A stretch of DNA of 64,000 bases from Streptomyces endocoffeicus (GCF_016741935.1 NZ_JAERRG010000001.1:1364001-1428000); one strand, 5' to 3'; counted from the stretch's first letter, positions 56,052-64,000 are shown. The notes: a model not told the origin generated them from the sequence alone. Translations and numbers: made by a program.

Positions 56052-57380
56052 TCACTTCGCCGGCATCTGCTGCTGGGCCTTCTCCAGCTTGGCCCGCACC
56101 GATGCGGTGGTCACCGGGCGTCCGGCGGCGGCGTCCGCGAACAGCTCCTTGACGGCCGTGCCCACGGACGTCTCGAACTGCGACTCGTCGGCCACCTGCG
56201 GCAGCGCCTCGGCGCTCTTGGCGAGGGTGGCCCGCAGGGCGGCCGTCGCCTGGGTGTTGAACGCGGGGTCGGACTGGGCGGCCTTGACCGGCGGGATGGA
56301 GCCGTACGCCTTGTTGAGGATCTTCTGCTCCGCGTCGCCGGTCATGAACTTCACGAACTTCAGGGCGCCGTCGTGGTTGTCGGTGTTCTTGAAGACGGCC
56401 AGGTTGATGCCGGCGACCATCGAGTTGACGGCGGTGCCGGTGCCGGGGGTGCCGGAGCCTACGGGCGCCGGGGCCACGCCCCACTCGTCGTCCTTCATGC
56501 CCAGGGAGGCGAAGGTCGCCGAGGCGGTCTGCCACAGGACCATGGCCGTCTTGCCCTTGGCGAAGTCGCTGAGGGACTGGTTCTGCGCGTACTCGGCGTT
56601 GCCCGGGGCGATGATCTTGTCCTTCGCCATCAGGTCGACATACTGCTTGATCGCGGAGACCGCGCCGTCCGAGGTGAAGTCCGGCTTGCCGTCGGCGGTG
56701 AAGAAGTCGGCGCCGTGCTGCTTGGCGAAGACGAAGACCTGGTGGATGTTCTCCGAGAGGTTCGCGCCCTCGGCACCGAGGCCCCACTTGCCGTCCTTGG
56801 AGAGCCTCTTGCCGTCGGCGACGACGTCGTCCCAGGTGGCGGGCGGTTTGGAGATGCCCGCGTCGGCGAACATCTTCTTGTTGTAGTAGAGCGCGTACGC
56901 CATCGAGTACAGCGGCACCGCGGCCGGGTCCTCGCCCTTCACCCCGGTCGAGCCGAGGGCGGAGTCCACGAAGCGGTCCTTGCCGCCGATACCGCCGAAG
57001 TTCTTGTCGTCCCACGACAGCAGCGCCCCGGACGCCTGGAGCGAGGCGCTCCAGGTGTTGCCGATGTTCAGCACGTCGGGACCCTGGCCGGAGGTGGTCG
57101 CGGTGAGGATCCGGTTCAGCAGCTCGGACCAGGGGATGACCTCGAGTTTCACTCTGATCCCGGTCTGTTTCTCGAACTTGTCGAGCTCGGGCTTCAGGAC
57201 CTTCTTGTCCACCGCGATGCTGGCGCCCTGGTTGGAGGCCCAGTACGTGAGCGTCTTGGGCGAGTCGTTGGATCCGCCGCCGCCGGCCGTCGAGGAACCG
57301 CCTCCGCAGGCCGAGACGGCGAGGGCGAGGGCGAGTGACATGGTGACGGCGCCTATGGCCGCGACTCGGATGCTGCGCAT
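56052..57380 (-). CDS. Sugar ABC transporter substrate-binding lipoprotein
   Basis: 442 residues from ATG 57380. The signal peptide IGAVTMSLALALAVSACGGG has a lipobox (AVSAC), so the mature protein is lipid-anchored outside the membrane. TLTYWASNQGASIAVDKKVLKPELDKFEKQTGIRVKLEVIPWSELLNRI and later KGKTAMVLWQTAS and GGIN-like strands follow the family 1 (CUT1) binding-protein fold. With the GH1 enzyme it suggests uptake of a beta-glucoside oligosaccharide such as cellobiose, laminaribiose or gentiobiose; the nearby GH16 beta-1,3-glucanase makes laminari-oligosaccharides attractive (inference). Confidence 0.92.
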   Translation of the reverse strand: MRSIRVAAIGAVTMSLALALAVSACGGGSSTAGGGGSNDSPKTLTYWASNQGASIAVDKKVLKPELDKFEKQTGIRVKLEVIPWSELLNRILTATTSGQGPDVLNIGNTWSASLQASGALLSWDDKNFGGIGGKDRFVDSALGSTGVKGEDPAAVPLYSMAYALYYNKKMFADAGISKPPATWDDVVADGKRLSKDGKWGLGAEGANLSENIHQVFVFAKQHGADFFTADGKPDFTSDGAVSAIKQYVDLMAKDKIIAPGNAEYAQNQSLSDFAKGKTAMVLWQTASATFASLGMKDDEWGVAPAPVGSGTPGTGTAVNSMVAGINLAVFKNTDNHDGALKFVKFMTGDAEQKILNKAYGSIPPVKAAQSDPAFNTQATAALRATLAKSAEALPQVADESQFETSVGTAVKELFADAAAGRPVTTASVRAKLEKAQQQMPAK

Positions 57381-57463
57381 GGCTCCTGGTGTCCCTTCCG
57401 GGAGTGGTGAATGCCAAGAAGGGCCCGGGTACGCCACCGCGTTCAACTCCCGAAGCCTCTCAC

Positions 57464-57490
57464 GGCTTAATTTAGGACGTGAGTTAAACC
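57464..57490. promoter_or_regulatory. ROK operator candidate in the divergent region
   Basis: GGCTTAA (57464-57470) and TTAAACC (57484-57490): inverted 7-bp arms with one mismatch, AT-rich, overlapping the -10 of the ABC operon promoter. Confidence 0.5.
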
Positions 57491-57510
57491 TCAAGAGAAG
57501 GTCGCGTCAA
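57482..57510 (-). promoter_or_regulatory. Promoter of the ABC-GH1 operon
   Basis: On the minus strand TTGACG (57505-57510), 17-bp spacer, TTAACT (57482-57487). Confidence 0.5.
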
Positions 57511-57562
57511 GAGATCCGGCGGAGGTATCTTGCGGCGCGGAGCCCGGAGTTGAGGAGGCCAG

Positions 57563-58870
57563 GTGACGGCGAACAACGGCCGTACGGTTCGTGACCTGCG
57601 GCGGGAGAACCGTGCCGCCGTGCTGCGCCGGTTGTACTTCGACGGGCCGATGAGCCGCTATTCGCTGGCCCCCGCGACCGGGCTGAGTTCAGGCTCCATC
57701 AGCAACGTGGTCACCGAACTGCTCGCCGAGGAGCTGGTGGAGGAGGCGGGCAGCATCGACTCCGACGGCGGCCGCCCCCGCACCCTGCTGCGGATCACCC
57801 CGCACAGCGGCCACATGATCGGGGTGGATGTGGGCGAGACCCGGGTCCGCGTCGAGCTGTTCGACCTCGCGCTGGCCGAACGGGCCCATGCGGACCGGCC
57901 GTTGCCCACGCGCGGCGCCGGGCACCGGGACCGCTACGACAGCGAGCTGATCGCGGGCCATATCCGCGACGGCATCGCCGAGGTCCTGGCGGCGGCCGGG
58001 CTCACCCCCGATCGGCTCCTCGGCGTCGGCATCGGCGTCCCCGGCATCGTCGAGCACTCCGCGGAGGGCGGTGCGGTGGTGCACTGCCAGCCGATCGGCT
58101 GGGAGGCGGTCCCGCTGGAGCGGATGCTGCGCGGACCGGACCATCTCCCCCGGGAGGTTCCGTACTTCATCGAGAACGGCGCCAAGACGCTGGGGCAGGC
58201 CGAGATGTGGTTCGGCGCCGGGCGCGGTGCGCGCAGCGCGGTGGTGGTGCTCTTCGGATCGGGCGTCGGCGCCTGCGTCGTCACCGAGGACGTCGAGCAC
58301 GGCCGGGCGGTGGAGTGGGGCCATCTCACCGTGCGGGTGCGGGGCCGCCGGTGCCGCTGTGGGGCGCTGGGCTGTCTGGAGGCGTACGCGGGCGCGGAGG
58401 CGCTGCTGGAGCGCTGGCAGGAGGCAGGCGGGCGGCCGCCGTCCGACACCGACGAGGAGACCGCCCTGACGGCGATGCTGGCCGCCGCCTACCCCGAGGA
58501 CGGTGGCGACCCGGACCCGGTGGCGGCCGCCGTCCTCGCCGAGACGGCCGAGTACCTGGGCGCGGGGCTGTCCGACCTGATCAACCTCTTCCAGCCCGAG
58601 CGCATCCTGGTCGGCGGCTGGGCCGGTCTCCAGCTCGGCGCGCGCTTCCTGGACTCGGTGCGCCGCCACGCGCTGTCCTACGCGCTGCCGTACCCGTCCG
58701 GACGCGTCGGCATCGACCTGGGGGCGCTGGGGCCGGACGCGGTGACGGTGGGCGCCGCGATCCTGCCGCTCGCCGACTTCTTCGCCCGCGGTGGCCGCCG
58801 CCTGCCGGCCGGGCCCTCGCCGGAGCCGTCCCCGGCGTGGCGCACGACCCTGGACACGCGGCTGGCGTAG
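57563..58870 (+). CDS. ROK-family transcriptional regulator
   Basis: 435 residues from GTG 57563 with GAGGAGG upstream. The winged helix (VRDLRRENRAAVLRRLYFDGPMSRYSLAPATGLSSGSISNVVTELLAEELVEEAG) is followed by the ROK sugar-kinase-like domain: GVDVGETRVRVELFD replaces the DIGGTK ATP loop, VGIGVPGIV, IENGAKTLGQAEMWFGAG, and the zinc motif CRCGALGCLEAYAG. The altered ATP loop fits a regulator, not a kinase. It is divergent from the ABC-GH1 operon and probably represses it until a sugar binds. Confidence 0.92.
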   Translation: MTANNGRTVRDLRRENRAAVLRRLYFDGPMSRYSLAPATGLSSGSISNVVTELLAEELVEEAGSIDSDGGRPRTLLRITPHSGHMIGVDVGETRVRVELFDLALAERAHADRPLPTRGAGHRDRYDSELIAGHIRDGIAEVLAAAGLTPDRLLGVGIGVPGIVEHSAEGGAVVHCQPIGWEAVPLERMLRGPDHLPREVPYFIENGAKTLGQAEMWFGAGRGARSAVVVLFGSGVGACVVTEDVEHGRAVEWGHLTVRVRGRRCRCGALGCLEAYAGAEALLERWQEAGGRPPSDTDEETALTAMLAAAYPEDGGDPDPVAAAVLAETAEYLGAGLSDLINLFQPERILVGGWAGLQLGARFLDSVRRHALSYALPYPSGRVGIDLGALGPDAVTVGAAILPLADFFARGGRRLPAGPSPEPSPAWRTTLDTRLA

Positions 58871-58880
58871 GCGCGGGGCG

Positions 58881-59000
58881 GGCGCTACGCACACGTGGCG
58901 GGCGCTACGCACGCGGGGCGGGCGCTACGCACGCGGGGCGGGCGCTACGCACGCGGGGCGGGCGCTACGCACGCGGGGCGGGCGCTACGCACAGGGCGCG
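58881..59000 (+). repeat. Six tandem 20-bp repeats between convergent genes
   Basis: GGCGCTACGCACGCGGGGCG at 58901, 58921, 58941 and 58961 exactly, with close variants at 58881 and 58981. A half unit precedes (58871-58880). Fills the gap between the ROK and LacI stops. Confidence 0.92.
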
Positions 59001-59058
59001 GGGACTGGGCACACGCTGCGCACACGTCGGGCGCGAGGCTACGCCGACTCCCCTGCCG

Positions 59059-60099
59059 CTACGCCGACTCCCGTACCACCAGCTCCGGTTCGAAGAGGAC
59101 CGCGACCGGATCGGTGCGCAGGCCGCGAACGTGCTCGTCGAGCAGCCGGGCCATGGCCGCCGCCATGTCCTCCACCGGCTGGCGCACCGAGGTCAGCGGC
59201 GGCCGGCAGGTGGCGGCCACGCTGGAGTCGTCGAAGCCGACGACCGCCACATCCTCGGGCACCCGCCGGCCGCGCTCCCTCAGCACCTGGCAGACCCCCT
59301 GGGCCATCAGGTCGTTGGCCGCGAACACCCCTTCCACATCGGGGTGTTCGGCGAGCAGCGCGGTCATCGCCGCCACCCCGCTGTCCAGCGTGAAGCCGCC
59401 CTCGGCCACCGGAACGTACGGATGCCCACCGCGGGCCATGGTGTCGCGGAACCCGGCGAGCCGCTCCTGGCTCGCCGCCACGGCCCATGGCCCCGACACG
59501 GTGGCCACCTTCCGGCACCCCCGGGCCAGCAGGCGCTCGGCGGCGATGCGGCCACCGTCCCAATGCGCCAGATCGACATGGCTCAGCGCCACCGGCCGCA
59601 CGGGCCGGGCGAACAGCACGGCGGGCAGTCCGGCCTCGGCCAGCAGCGCGGGCAGCGGATCGTCGGGGTGGGTGGACACCACCAGGGCCCCGTCCGCGTT
59701 CCCCTGCCGCAGATACCTCACCACCTCCTGCCGGGCCTCGGGAGACTCGGCGAACATCAGCACCGGGTGCATCGAGCGCGGCCGCAGGAATCCCACCACG
59801 CCACCGACCACCCGGCCGAAGAACGGGTCCGCGAACACCCGCGCGGCGAAGGCGTTCTGCTGCTCCTCCGAGGTGTCCCCGGCCCCGGAGACGACGAGCG
59901 CCACGGTGCCCGTGCGCCGGGTCACCAGCGATCTGGCCGCCCGGTTGGGCGCGTAGCCCGTCCTCTCGATCGCCAGGCGGACCAGGTCCTGGATGGCCGG
60001 ATCCACATTGCGGACGCCATTGACGACCCGGGACACGGTCGCCCGGGAGACACCGGCCTCCCGGGCGACATCCTCCAAGGTCGGGGCCTGTCGGTTCAT
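59059..60099 (-). CDS. LacI-family transcriptional regulator
   Basis: 346 residues from ATG 60099. PTLEDVAREAGVSRATVSRVVNGVRNVDPAIQDLVRLAIERTGYAPNRAARSL is the LacI helix-turn-helix and hinge helix; the periplasmic-binding-like ligand domain follows (GALVVSTHPDDPLPALLAEAGLPAVLFARP, VEGVFAANDLMAQGV, VAVVGFDDSSVAATCRPPLTSVRQP). The palindrome AGAGCGCTCT in its own promoter, and matching sites at 63.3 and 63.6 kb, suggest it controls itself and the polymer-degradation genes around it. Confidence 0.93.
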   Translation of the reverse strand: MNRQAPTLEDVAREAGVSRATVSRVVNGVRNVDPAIQDLVRLAIERTGYAPNRAARSLVTRRTGTVALVVSGAGDTSEEQQNAFAARVFADPFFGRVVGGVVGFLRPRSMHPVLMFAESPEARQEVVRYLRQGNADGALVVSTHPDDPLPALLAEAGLPAVLFARPVRPVALSHVDLAHWDGGRIAAERLLARGCRKVATVSGPWAVAASQERLAGFRDTMARGGHPYVPVAEGGFTLDSGVAAMTALLAEHPDVEGVFAANDLMAQGVCQVLRERGRRVPEDVAVVGFDDSSVAATCRPPLTSVRQPVEDMAAAMARLLDEHVRGLRTDPVAVLFEPELVVRESA

Positions 60100-60134
60100 G
60101 TCCGCACCCTAGTGGCAGCGTGTCCCGGGGGCAT

Positions 60135-60144
60135 AGAGCGCTCT
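60135..60144. promoter_or_regulatory. LacI operator-like site, autoregulatory
   Basis: AGAGCGCTCT, perfect 10-bp palindrome 36 bp upstream of the lacI-type start codon; same GAGCGCTC core as the sites at 63317 and 63574. Confidence 0.65.
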
Positions 60145-60156
60145 CCCGCCACCGTC

Positions 60157-60244
60157 GGGCTCAGCGGCTCAATGGCTCAGTGACGCAGTGACGCAGTGAC
60201 GCAGTGACGCAGTGACGCAGCGGCTCAGCGGCTCAGCGGCTCAG
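60157..60244 (-). repeat. Eleven tandem octamers
   Basis: GGGCTCAG, CGGCTCAA, TGGCTCAG, five TGACGCAG (60181-60220), three CGGCTCAG (60221-60244). The last unit overlaps the stop codon of the glycosidase gene. Confidence 0.92.
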
Positions 60245-61989
60245 CGGTAGACGCCGAACTCGTAGAGCGAGTAGCCGTAGCCGGTGCCACGGGCCGTGCC
60301 GTGGACACGGACGTAGCGCCCGGTGCCCGAGACGTCGAAGTCGTCCACACCGCCATTGCCGTCGGTCACCTCACGGACGGTGCGCCAGCCGCTGCCGTCG
60401 TCGGAGGTCTGGATGGTGTACGCCTTGGCGTAGGCGGCCTCCCACACCAGCTGGACGTGGGTGAAGGAAGTGGACGCGCCGAGGTCCACCTGGAGCCACT
60501 GCGGATCGCTCCAGTCGGCGGCCCAGCGGGTGTCCGCCTTGCCGTCCACGGCGTTGGCGGGGGTGCAGGGGCAGTCGCCGCCACCGGTCTGGTACGAGGA
60601 GGCGGTGGCGGGCCTGCCGAGGGCCTCGTTGGTGCCGTTCACGGCGGGCGGGACGACCCGTACGGAACGGGTCTCGATGCCGACGTTGCCCTTGCCGTCG
60701 GTGGCCTTGACGTACACCTTCCACACCCCGGGGCGATCCGGCGCGGTGACCCTCAGCCGCCCGCCGCCGAGGGCGGTGGCGGGCAGCGGGATGAGCTTCT
60801 TGTCCTTGTCGAGGTACATCGTGCTGCCCAGGACCTGGTAGGCGATGGCGTCGCCGTCGGGGTCGGTGGCCTTGACCGCGAGGGTCAGGTCACGGCCCGC
60901 CTCCACCTTGGCGGCATCGCCCTCCACGGCCAGCGAGGAGATGACCGGCGGTGTGTTGTCGCGCGAGGTGTCCGCGCCGTAGGCCTTCTTCACCGCGTAG
61001 TAGGACAGCCGCTTCTGTCCGGCGGGCAGCAGATTGAACCAGACGCCACCGAAGTCGTCCTCGGTGCCGTAGTGGAACATCGTGGCGCCGAGCGCGACAC
61101 CCTTGTGGCCGGTGACGCAGTTCCACGCCTTGGTGTAGCCCGCGGCCTTGGCCTGGTCGGTGGGCTCCTCCGGTACACCGTTGGAGTCGTCGGGGACCTC
61201 CCACTCCCCCGCCGGGCCGGTCTCGGTGACGATGTACGGCTTGGTGTAACCGCCCTGCTCCCAGGTGGCCTTGATGTCGCACACGGCGTTGTAGGAGTTG
61301 ACGGCGTACAGATCGAGGTCGGGGGCGTTCTTCCGGTAGTACGGCCATGCGCCGGTCCACGCGTCGGTGGAGGTCACCGGGTGGCCGGGGTCGATGGCAT
61401 GGATCTTCTTGGCGATGTCGTTGACGAACGTGGTGTAGGCGTCCCGCTGCCGCTCCAGCTCATCGCCGCCGTAGCAGTTCTGGAGGCCGAGCACCGACTC
61501 GTTGCCCACGTTCCACATCAGCACGCCCGGGTGGTCCTTGTAGGCGGAGACCCATTTGGTGAACTCGGCGGTCATCTGATCCTTGTAGGCGGTGTCCGTC
61601 CGGTAGTTCACACAGCCGCCGCTGCCCGGTCCGCCACCGGGCTGCAGCCAGAATCCGGCGATCACCTTGATGCCGTGGGCGGCCGCCGAGTCGAAGAGGG
61701 GTTTGCTGGTGGCGTCGGTGCCCCAGGTGCGGATGGTGTTCACGCCCATCGACCGCAGATCGGGGAGGTAGCGGTCGGCGTCCGCGATGGCGGGGCCCCA
61801 GGTCAGGCCCTTGATCTGATACGGCTGGCCGTCCACGGTCAGCCGCCAGTCGCCCTGGGCGCCGGTGACCTTGACGACGCTTCCGGCGGCGTGTGCCTGC
61901 TGGCCGGGCAGCGCGAGGGCACCGGCGGCCAGCAGACCGGCGGCGAGGGGCGCCGCGATACGGCGTGGGGCGGTACGGATCCGGGTCAT
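60241..61989 (-). CDS. Secreted TIM-barrel glycosidase with C-terminal discoidin domain
   Basis: 582 residues from ATG 61989. The signal peptide IAAPLAAGLLAAGALALPGQQAHA is followed by a GH2-type catalytic barrel without the usual N-terminal GH2 domains (YQIKGLTWGP, LRSMGVNTIRTWGTDA, VLMWNVGNESVLG with putative acid/base Glu164, YIVTETGPAGEW with putative nucleophile Glu256). A cadherin/fibronectin-like domain (DNTPPVISSLAVEGD) and an F5/8-type C domain (WLQVDLGASTSFTHVQLVWEAAYAKAYTI, ending GYSLYEFGVYR) complete it. It probably acts on a beta-glucan or related polysaccharide; specificity is not readable. Confidence 0.85.
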   Translation of the reverse strand: MTRIRTAPRRIAAPLAAGLLAAGALALPGQQAHAAGSVVKVTGAQGDWRLTVDGQPYQIKGLTWGPAIADADRYLPDLRSMGVNTIRTWGTDATSKPLFDSAAAHGIKVIAGFWLQPGGGPGSGGCVNYRTDTAYKDQMTAEFTKWVSAYKDHPGVLMWNVGNESVLGLQNCYGGDELERQRDAYTTFVNDIAKKIHAIDPGHPVTSTDAWTGAWPYYRKNAPDLDLYAVNSYNAVCDIKATWEQGGYTKPYIVTETGPAGEWEVPDDSNGVPEEPTDQAKAAGYTKAWNCVTGHKGVALGATMFHYGTEDDFGGVWFNLLPAGQKRLSYYAVKKAYGADTSRDNTPPVISSLAVEGDAAKVEAGRDLTLAVKATDPDGDAIAYQVLGSTMYLDKDKKLIPLPATALGGGRLRVTAPDRPGVWKVYVKATDGKGNVGIETRSVRVVPPAVNGTNEALGRPATASSYQTGGGDCPCTPANAVDGKADTRWAADWSDPQWLQVDLGASTSFTHVQLVWEAAYAKAYTIQTSDDGSGWRTVREVTDGNGGVDDFDVSGTGRYVRVHGTARGTGYGYSLYEFGVYR

Positions 61990-62077
61990 GGTGGTGTCTT
62001 TCGGTGTGTCGGCGGGGGAGTCGAGTGCGGACGGCCCGGCCGCGGCGGTGTGTTCCGCGAGCGGCCGGGCCTCGCGT

Positions 62078-63187
62078 TCACGGCAGTTCGTAGTTCTCGT
62101 CGAGGGCCGCTCCGGCCTCGGGGTGGGTCTGGTCATAGCCGCGGGCGTCGCACTGGAGCGCCCCGACCACGCAGTGGTCGACGAGCGCCTTGAGCGTCGG
62201 CGCGTCCCAGGCGTTGAAGAAGTCGTAGTGGAACGACCAGCTCGGACCGCTGGCCAGCCTCGCCCGGGAGAGGTCACCGTTGACCGGGAAGGCCATCTTG
62301 AACTCGATCATCGGCAGCGCGACCGGGTGGTCGGCGGGGCACACGTTGTTGTTCGTGCCGGGGTTGACCACCGGGTAGGCCATGTGGCTGCGGTGATCGG
62401 GCGTGTCCAGGTACTTTCCGTCCCAGCAACTGGGCGCCTGGAAACGGATGTTGAGCTGGACGTCGGGACGGCTCGGGCAGTCCTTGGGGAATTCGACGTT
62501 GAAGTAGCTGTCGCCGCACTCCCAGCCCTCCACGAAGCCGGGGTGACGGCGGAACTCCTCGGCGGTCTGCATCGGGTCGCCCACCACGAACCGCAGTCCC
62601 TTGGGGAACGGCCGGACACTGGTGTAGTCGGTCACGCCCGCCTTGTAGTAGATGGTCTGCGGGCCGATGGGCAGCACCGGCTTGTCGCCGTTCGAGAGCG
62701 TGGGCATCCAGTAGCCCGACTTGTCCCCCGGCGCCTTGCAGGTGGTGCGGCCGGCGTCAAGGGAGGCCGTGGTGCTGGCCGCGTCGGTCGTGGTGTTGCC
62801 CATGAAGGTGTGGTTGTGGGACGCGCCCGGCTGCTGCGGATACACGATGGGGTCGTCCGACTTGGTGTGGCTCACCGAGCAGTTGGCCTGGAACTCGTGG
62901 AAGTAGCGGTGGGGCGGCTCCTTCGTGGACGGGGTGACGCCGGTGACCGGCGGGTTCGCGGGAATGTAGCCGTCGCCGTCCGGGTCCTCGGGCGAGAAGG
63001 CGGGCGACGCCGCCATGACATGCCCCGTGCGCCCCGCGTGGGCCGCGTGCGCTGCCGTGACACCGCCGCCCGCGGACTTCGCCGCGGGCGTCTCGGCGCT
63101 CATGGCGATACCACCGAGCCCGAGCGAGGTCAGCAGCAGCGCGCCTGCGATCAGGGGGCCTGAAAGGATCTTCGATCTCCGTGCCAT
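62078..63187 (-). CDS. Secreted DUF1996 protein
   Basis: 369 residues from ATG 63187 with AGGAG upstream. A signal peptide (ILSGPLIAGALLLTSLGLGGIAMSA) is followed by the DUF1996 domain: FQANCSVSHTKSDDPIVYPQQPGASHNHTFMGNTTTD, SGYWMPTLSNGDKPVLP, CWDGKYLDTPDHRSHMAYPV, CPADHPVALPMIEFKMAFPV. The many conserved His, Asp and Cys residues look enzymatic or metal-binding, but the family has no proven activity; it is common in fungi and actinobacteria as a secreted protein. It precedes the discoidin-glycosidase on the same strand and has a LacI-type site upstream. Confidence 0.88.
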   Translation of the reverse strand: MARRSKILSGPLIAGALLLTSLGLGGIAMSAETPAAKSAGGGVTAAHAAHAGRTGHVMAASPAFSPEDPDGDGYIPANPPVTGVTPSTKEPPHRYFHEFQANCSVSHTKSDDPIVYPQQPGASHNHTFMGNTTTDAASTTASLDAGRTTCKAPGDKSGYWMPTLSNGDKPVLPIGPQTIYYKAGVTDYTSVRPFPKGLRFVVGDPMQTAEEFRRHPGFVEGWECGDSYFNVEFPKDCPSRPDVQLNIRFQAPSCWDGKYLDTPDHRSHMAYPVVNPGTNNNVCPADHPVALPMIEFKMAFPVNGDLSRARLASGPSWSFHYDFFNAWDAPTLKALVDHCVVGALQCDARGYDQTHPEAGAALDENYELP

Positions 63188-63316
63188 GGAGACTCCTGCC
63201 ACATGGAGAGAGGGTGAAGGTGGCCGGGCGGCCGGCGCACGGCGAGGACTCGCGACGCCGTGGGTGCGGGCCGAGCCGCCCGTATGACGGGCCGTCACCG
63301 GCCCGCGACAATAATG

Positions 63317-63330
63317 GGAGAGCGCTCTCC
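63317..63330. promoter_or_regulatory. LacI operator-like palindrome
   Basis: GGAGAGCGCTCTCC, perfect 14-bp palindrome, just downstream of the minus-strand promoter of the DUF1996 gene. Confidence 0.75.
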
Positions 63331-63339
63331 GAGATGGGA

Positions 63340-63368
63340 GTGTCCGGGCGGGGACGCAAAGGTGTCAA
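63340..63368 (-). promoter_or_regulatory. Promoter of the DUF1996-glycosidase genes
   Basis: On the minus strand TTGACA (63363-63368), an 17-18 bp spacer, then a weak GACACT near 63339-63345. The LacI palindrome follows it. Confidence 0.45.
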
Positions 63369-63573
63369 GGCGTCGAGCGGAAAGGATCAGACACCGGTCC
63401 CCATTTCCCTCTTGAACACAATGGCCAGGGACATGGCCGACCACAAATCTCCCCAAGTTCCCCCGAACCAGGGGATCTACCAGGGCAGTTGACGTTCAAA
63501 AAGCAACAACATGTAAGGACTGCGGTCACAACTCTTGACGAGTCATTCACATGGATGAAGCATTCGACGGCAA

Positions 63574-63585
63574 GAGAGCGCTCCC
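63574..63585. promoter_or_regulatory. LacI operator-like site before the Tat-exported gene
   Basis: GAGAGCGCTCCC, one mismatch from the palindrome at 63317, 46 bp before ATG 63631. Confidence 0.65.
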
Positions 63586-63630
63586 TCACCCCCCATCCCG
63601 TTCATTTACTGAACCAGGAGAGACGCCCCC

Positions 63631-64000
63631 ATGACGCCTTCCTCCACGCCTTCCCCCACGTCTTCCTCCTCCGGTCGCTCCTCCGGCCGCTCCCCGGTCG
63701 GCCGTCGGGCGGTGCTCGGCGCCGCGGCCGCCGTCGCATCGGTCCCCGCCCTCGGCGGCCTGGCCACTTCCGCGGCCGCCGCCCCCTCGGGCCGGGGCAG
63801 AAGCGCCAAGGCCCTGCCCGGCGGCGGCGACCTCGGCCCGAACGTGATCGTCTTCGACCCGTCCACCCCCGGCATCCAGGCCAAGCTGGACGAGGTGTTC
63901 AAGAAGCAGGAGTCGGCGCAGTTCGGCACCGGGCGCTACGCCCTGCTGTTCAAGCCCGGCAGCTACAGCGGGCTCAACGCCCAGCTCGGCTTCTACACCT
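63631..64000 (+). CDS. Tat-exported large secreted protein (3' truncated)
   Basis: The first 123 residues only; the frame runs off the window. Start ATG 63631 with CAGGAG upstream. SPVGRRAVLGAAAAVASVPALGGLATSAAAA is a twin-arginine signal. The mature start (GPNVIVFDPSTPGIQAKLDEVFKKQESAQFGTGRYALLFKPGSYSGLNAQLGFYT) reads like the opening of secreted right-handed beta-helix or discoidin-type proteins found in Streptomyces, but too little is present to name it. A LacI-type site upstream ties it to the neighbouring glycosidase genes. Confidence 0.7.
   Translation, partial: MTPSSTPSPTSSSSGRSSGRSPVGRRAVLGAAAAVASVPALGGLATSAAAAPSGRGRSAKALPGGGDLGPNVIVFDPSTPGIQAKLDEVFKKQESAQFGTGRYALLFKPGSYSGLNAQLGFYT

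Larger units (their letters stand above)
63188..63630. other. 443-bp divergent control region
   Basis: Between the DUF1996 start (minus) and the last gene (plus). Holds two LacI-type sites (63317-63330, 63574-63585), the minus-strand promoter, and two TTGACG hexamers (63489-63494, 63535-63540) that could serve the plus-strand gene, though no good -10 follows either. The middle part is AT-rich for this genome. Confidence 0.65.

Overview
The window is very GC-rich, with GTG/ATG starts, GGAGG-type ribosome sites, little intergenic space and many secreted or Tat-exported hydrolases. This is typical of a Streptomyces chromosome, and the gene families (solo dnaK, sthA, Lrp/AsnC, SigB/F-type sigma factor, rifampin-monooxygenase-like FAD enzyme, exo-glucosaminidase, ROK/LacI sugar regulators) agree. 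All names come from reading motifs and family resemblance; no database search was run.

Layout. 0-6.6 kb: the cut edge of a probable biosynthetic or aromatic-acid cluster (two AMP-forming ligases, an FAD hydroxylase, a lysine-free PLP-fold IV protein, an AhpD-like protein), then a Rv1733c-like membrane protein and a DUF1876 protein. 6.9-10.8 kb: a cellulase-like TIM-barrel protein, an MHS-family transporter and anhydro-N-acetylmuramate kinase. 11-14.5 kb: a translationally coupled degenerate NTPase and membrane-anchored periplasmic-binding-fold receptor. 14.5-23 kb: housekeeping and stress genes (dnaK2, sthA, DUF1275, CGNR regulator divergent from a PanE-like reductase, DUF2000 divergent from an Lrp regulator). 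21.6-29.7 kb: a catabolic cluster resembling pyrimidine Rut or pyridine-ring-opening pathways in layout: NCS1 permease, SnoaL-flavin reductase fusion, luciferase-like monooxygenase, two AA_synth proteins, alpha/beta hydrolase, aldehyde dehydrogenase and a GntR regulator, with matching promoters and shared operator-like words. 29.9-38.8 kb: GH3 beta-glucosidase, AEC transporter, SigB/F-like sigma factor, glucose dehydrogenase, C39-like peptidase, two F420-type proteins, DUF2267 and HdeD proteins. 38.8-47.5 kb: a 52-residue membrane protein, a GH2 exo-beta-glucosaminidase under a strong promoter and palindrome, a Rv2629-like protein, PolX-UdgB DNA repair, and a Rox-like FAD monooxygenase preceded by an unlisted 19-residue leader peptide and long hairpin. 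47.7-64 kb: an extracellular polymer-degradation region: S1 protease with two Ala/Gly/Asp repeat tracts, rhamnose mutarotase, GH16 with two discoidin domains, GH1 plus a sugar ABC transporter under a divergent ROK regulator, and a LacI regulator whose GAGAGCGCTC-type sites lie before itself, before a DUF1996 protein and before a Tat-exported protein cut by the window end.

Standout points. (1) The leader peptide upstream of the Rox-like gene has an ideal ribosome site, and its stop codon pairs with the base before and the first base of the rox start codon inside a 54-nt hairpin, which looks like translational attenuation. (2) Sixteen direct repeats of about 25 bp lie between inverted copies of a terminator-like element at 52.1-52.7 kb. 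(3) The window is rich in short tandem repeats (8, 10, 15, 18, 19, 20, 25 and 27 bp), mostly between genes. (4) A class IV PLP-fold protein has only one lysine, at residue 16, so it cannot use the usual cofactor lysine. (5) The 24-29 kb catabolic cluster duplicates an AA_synth protein where Rut has RutC.
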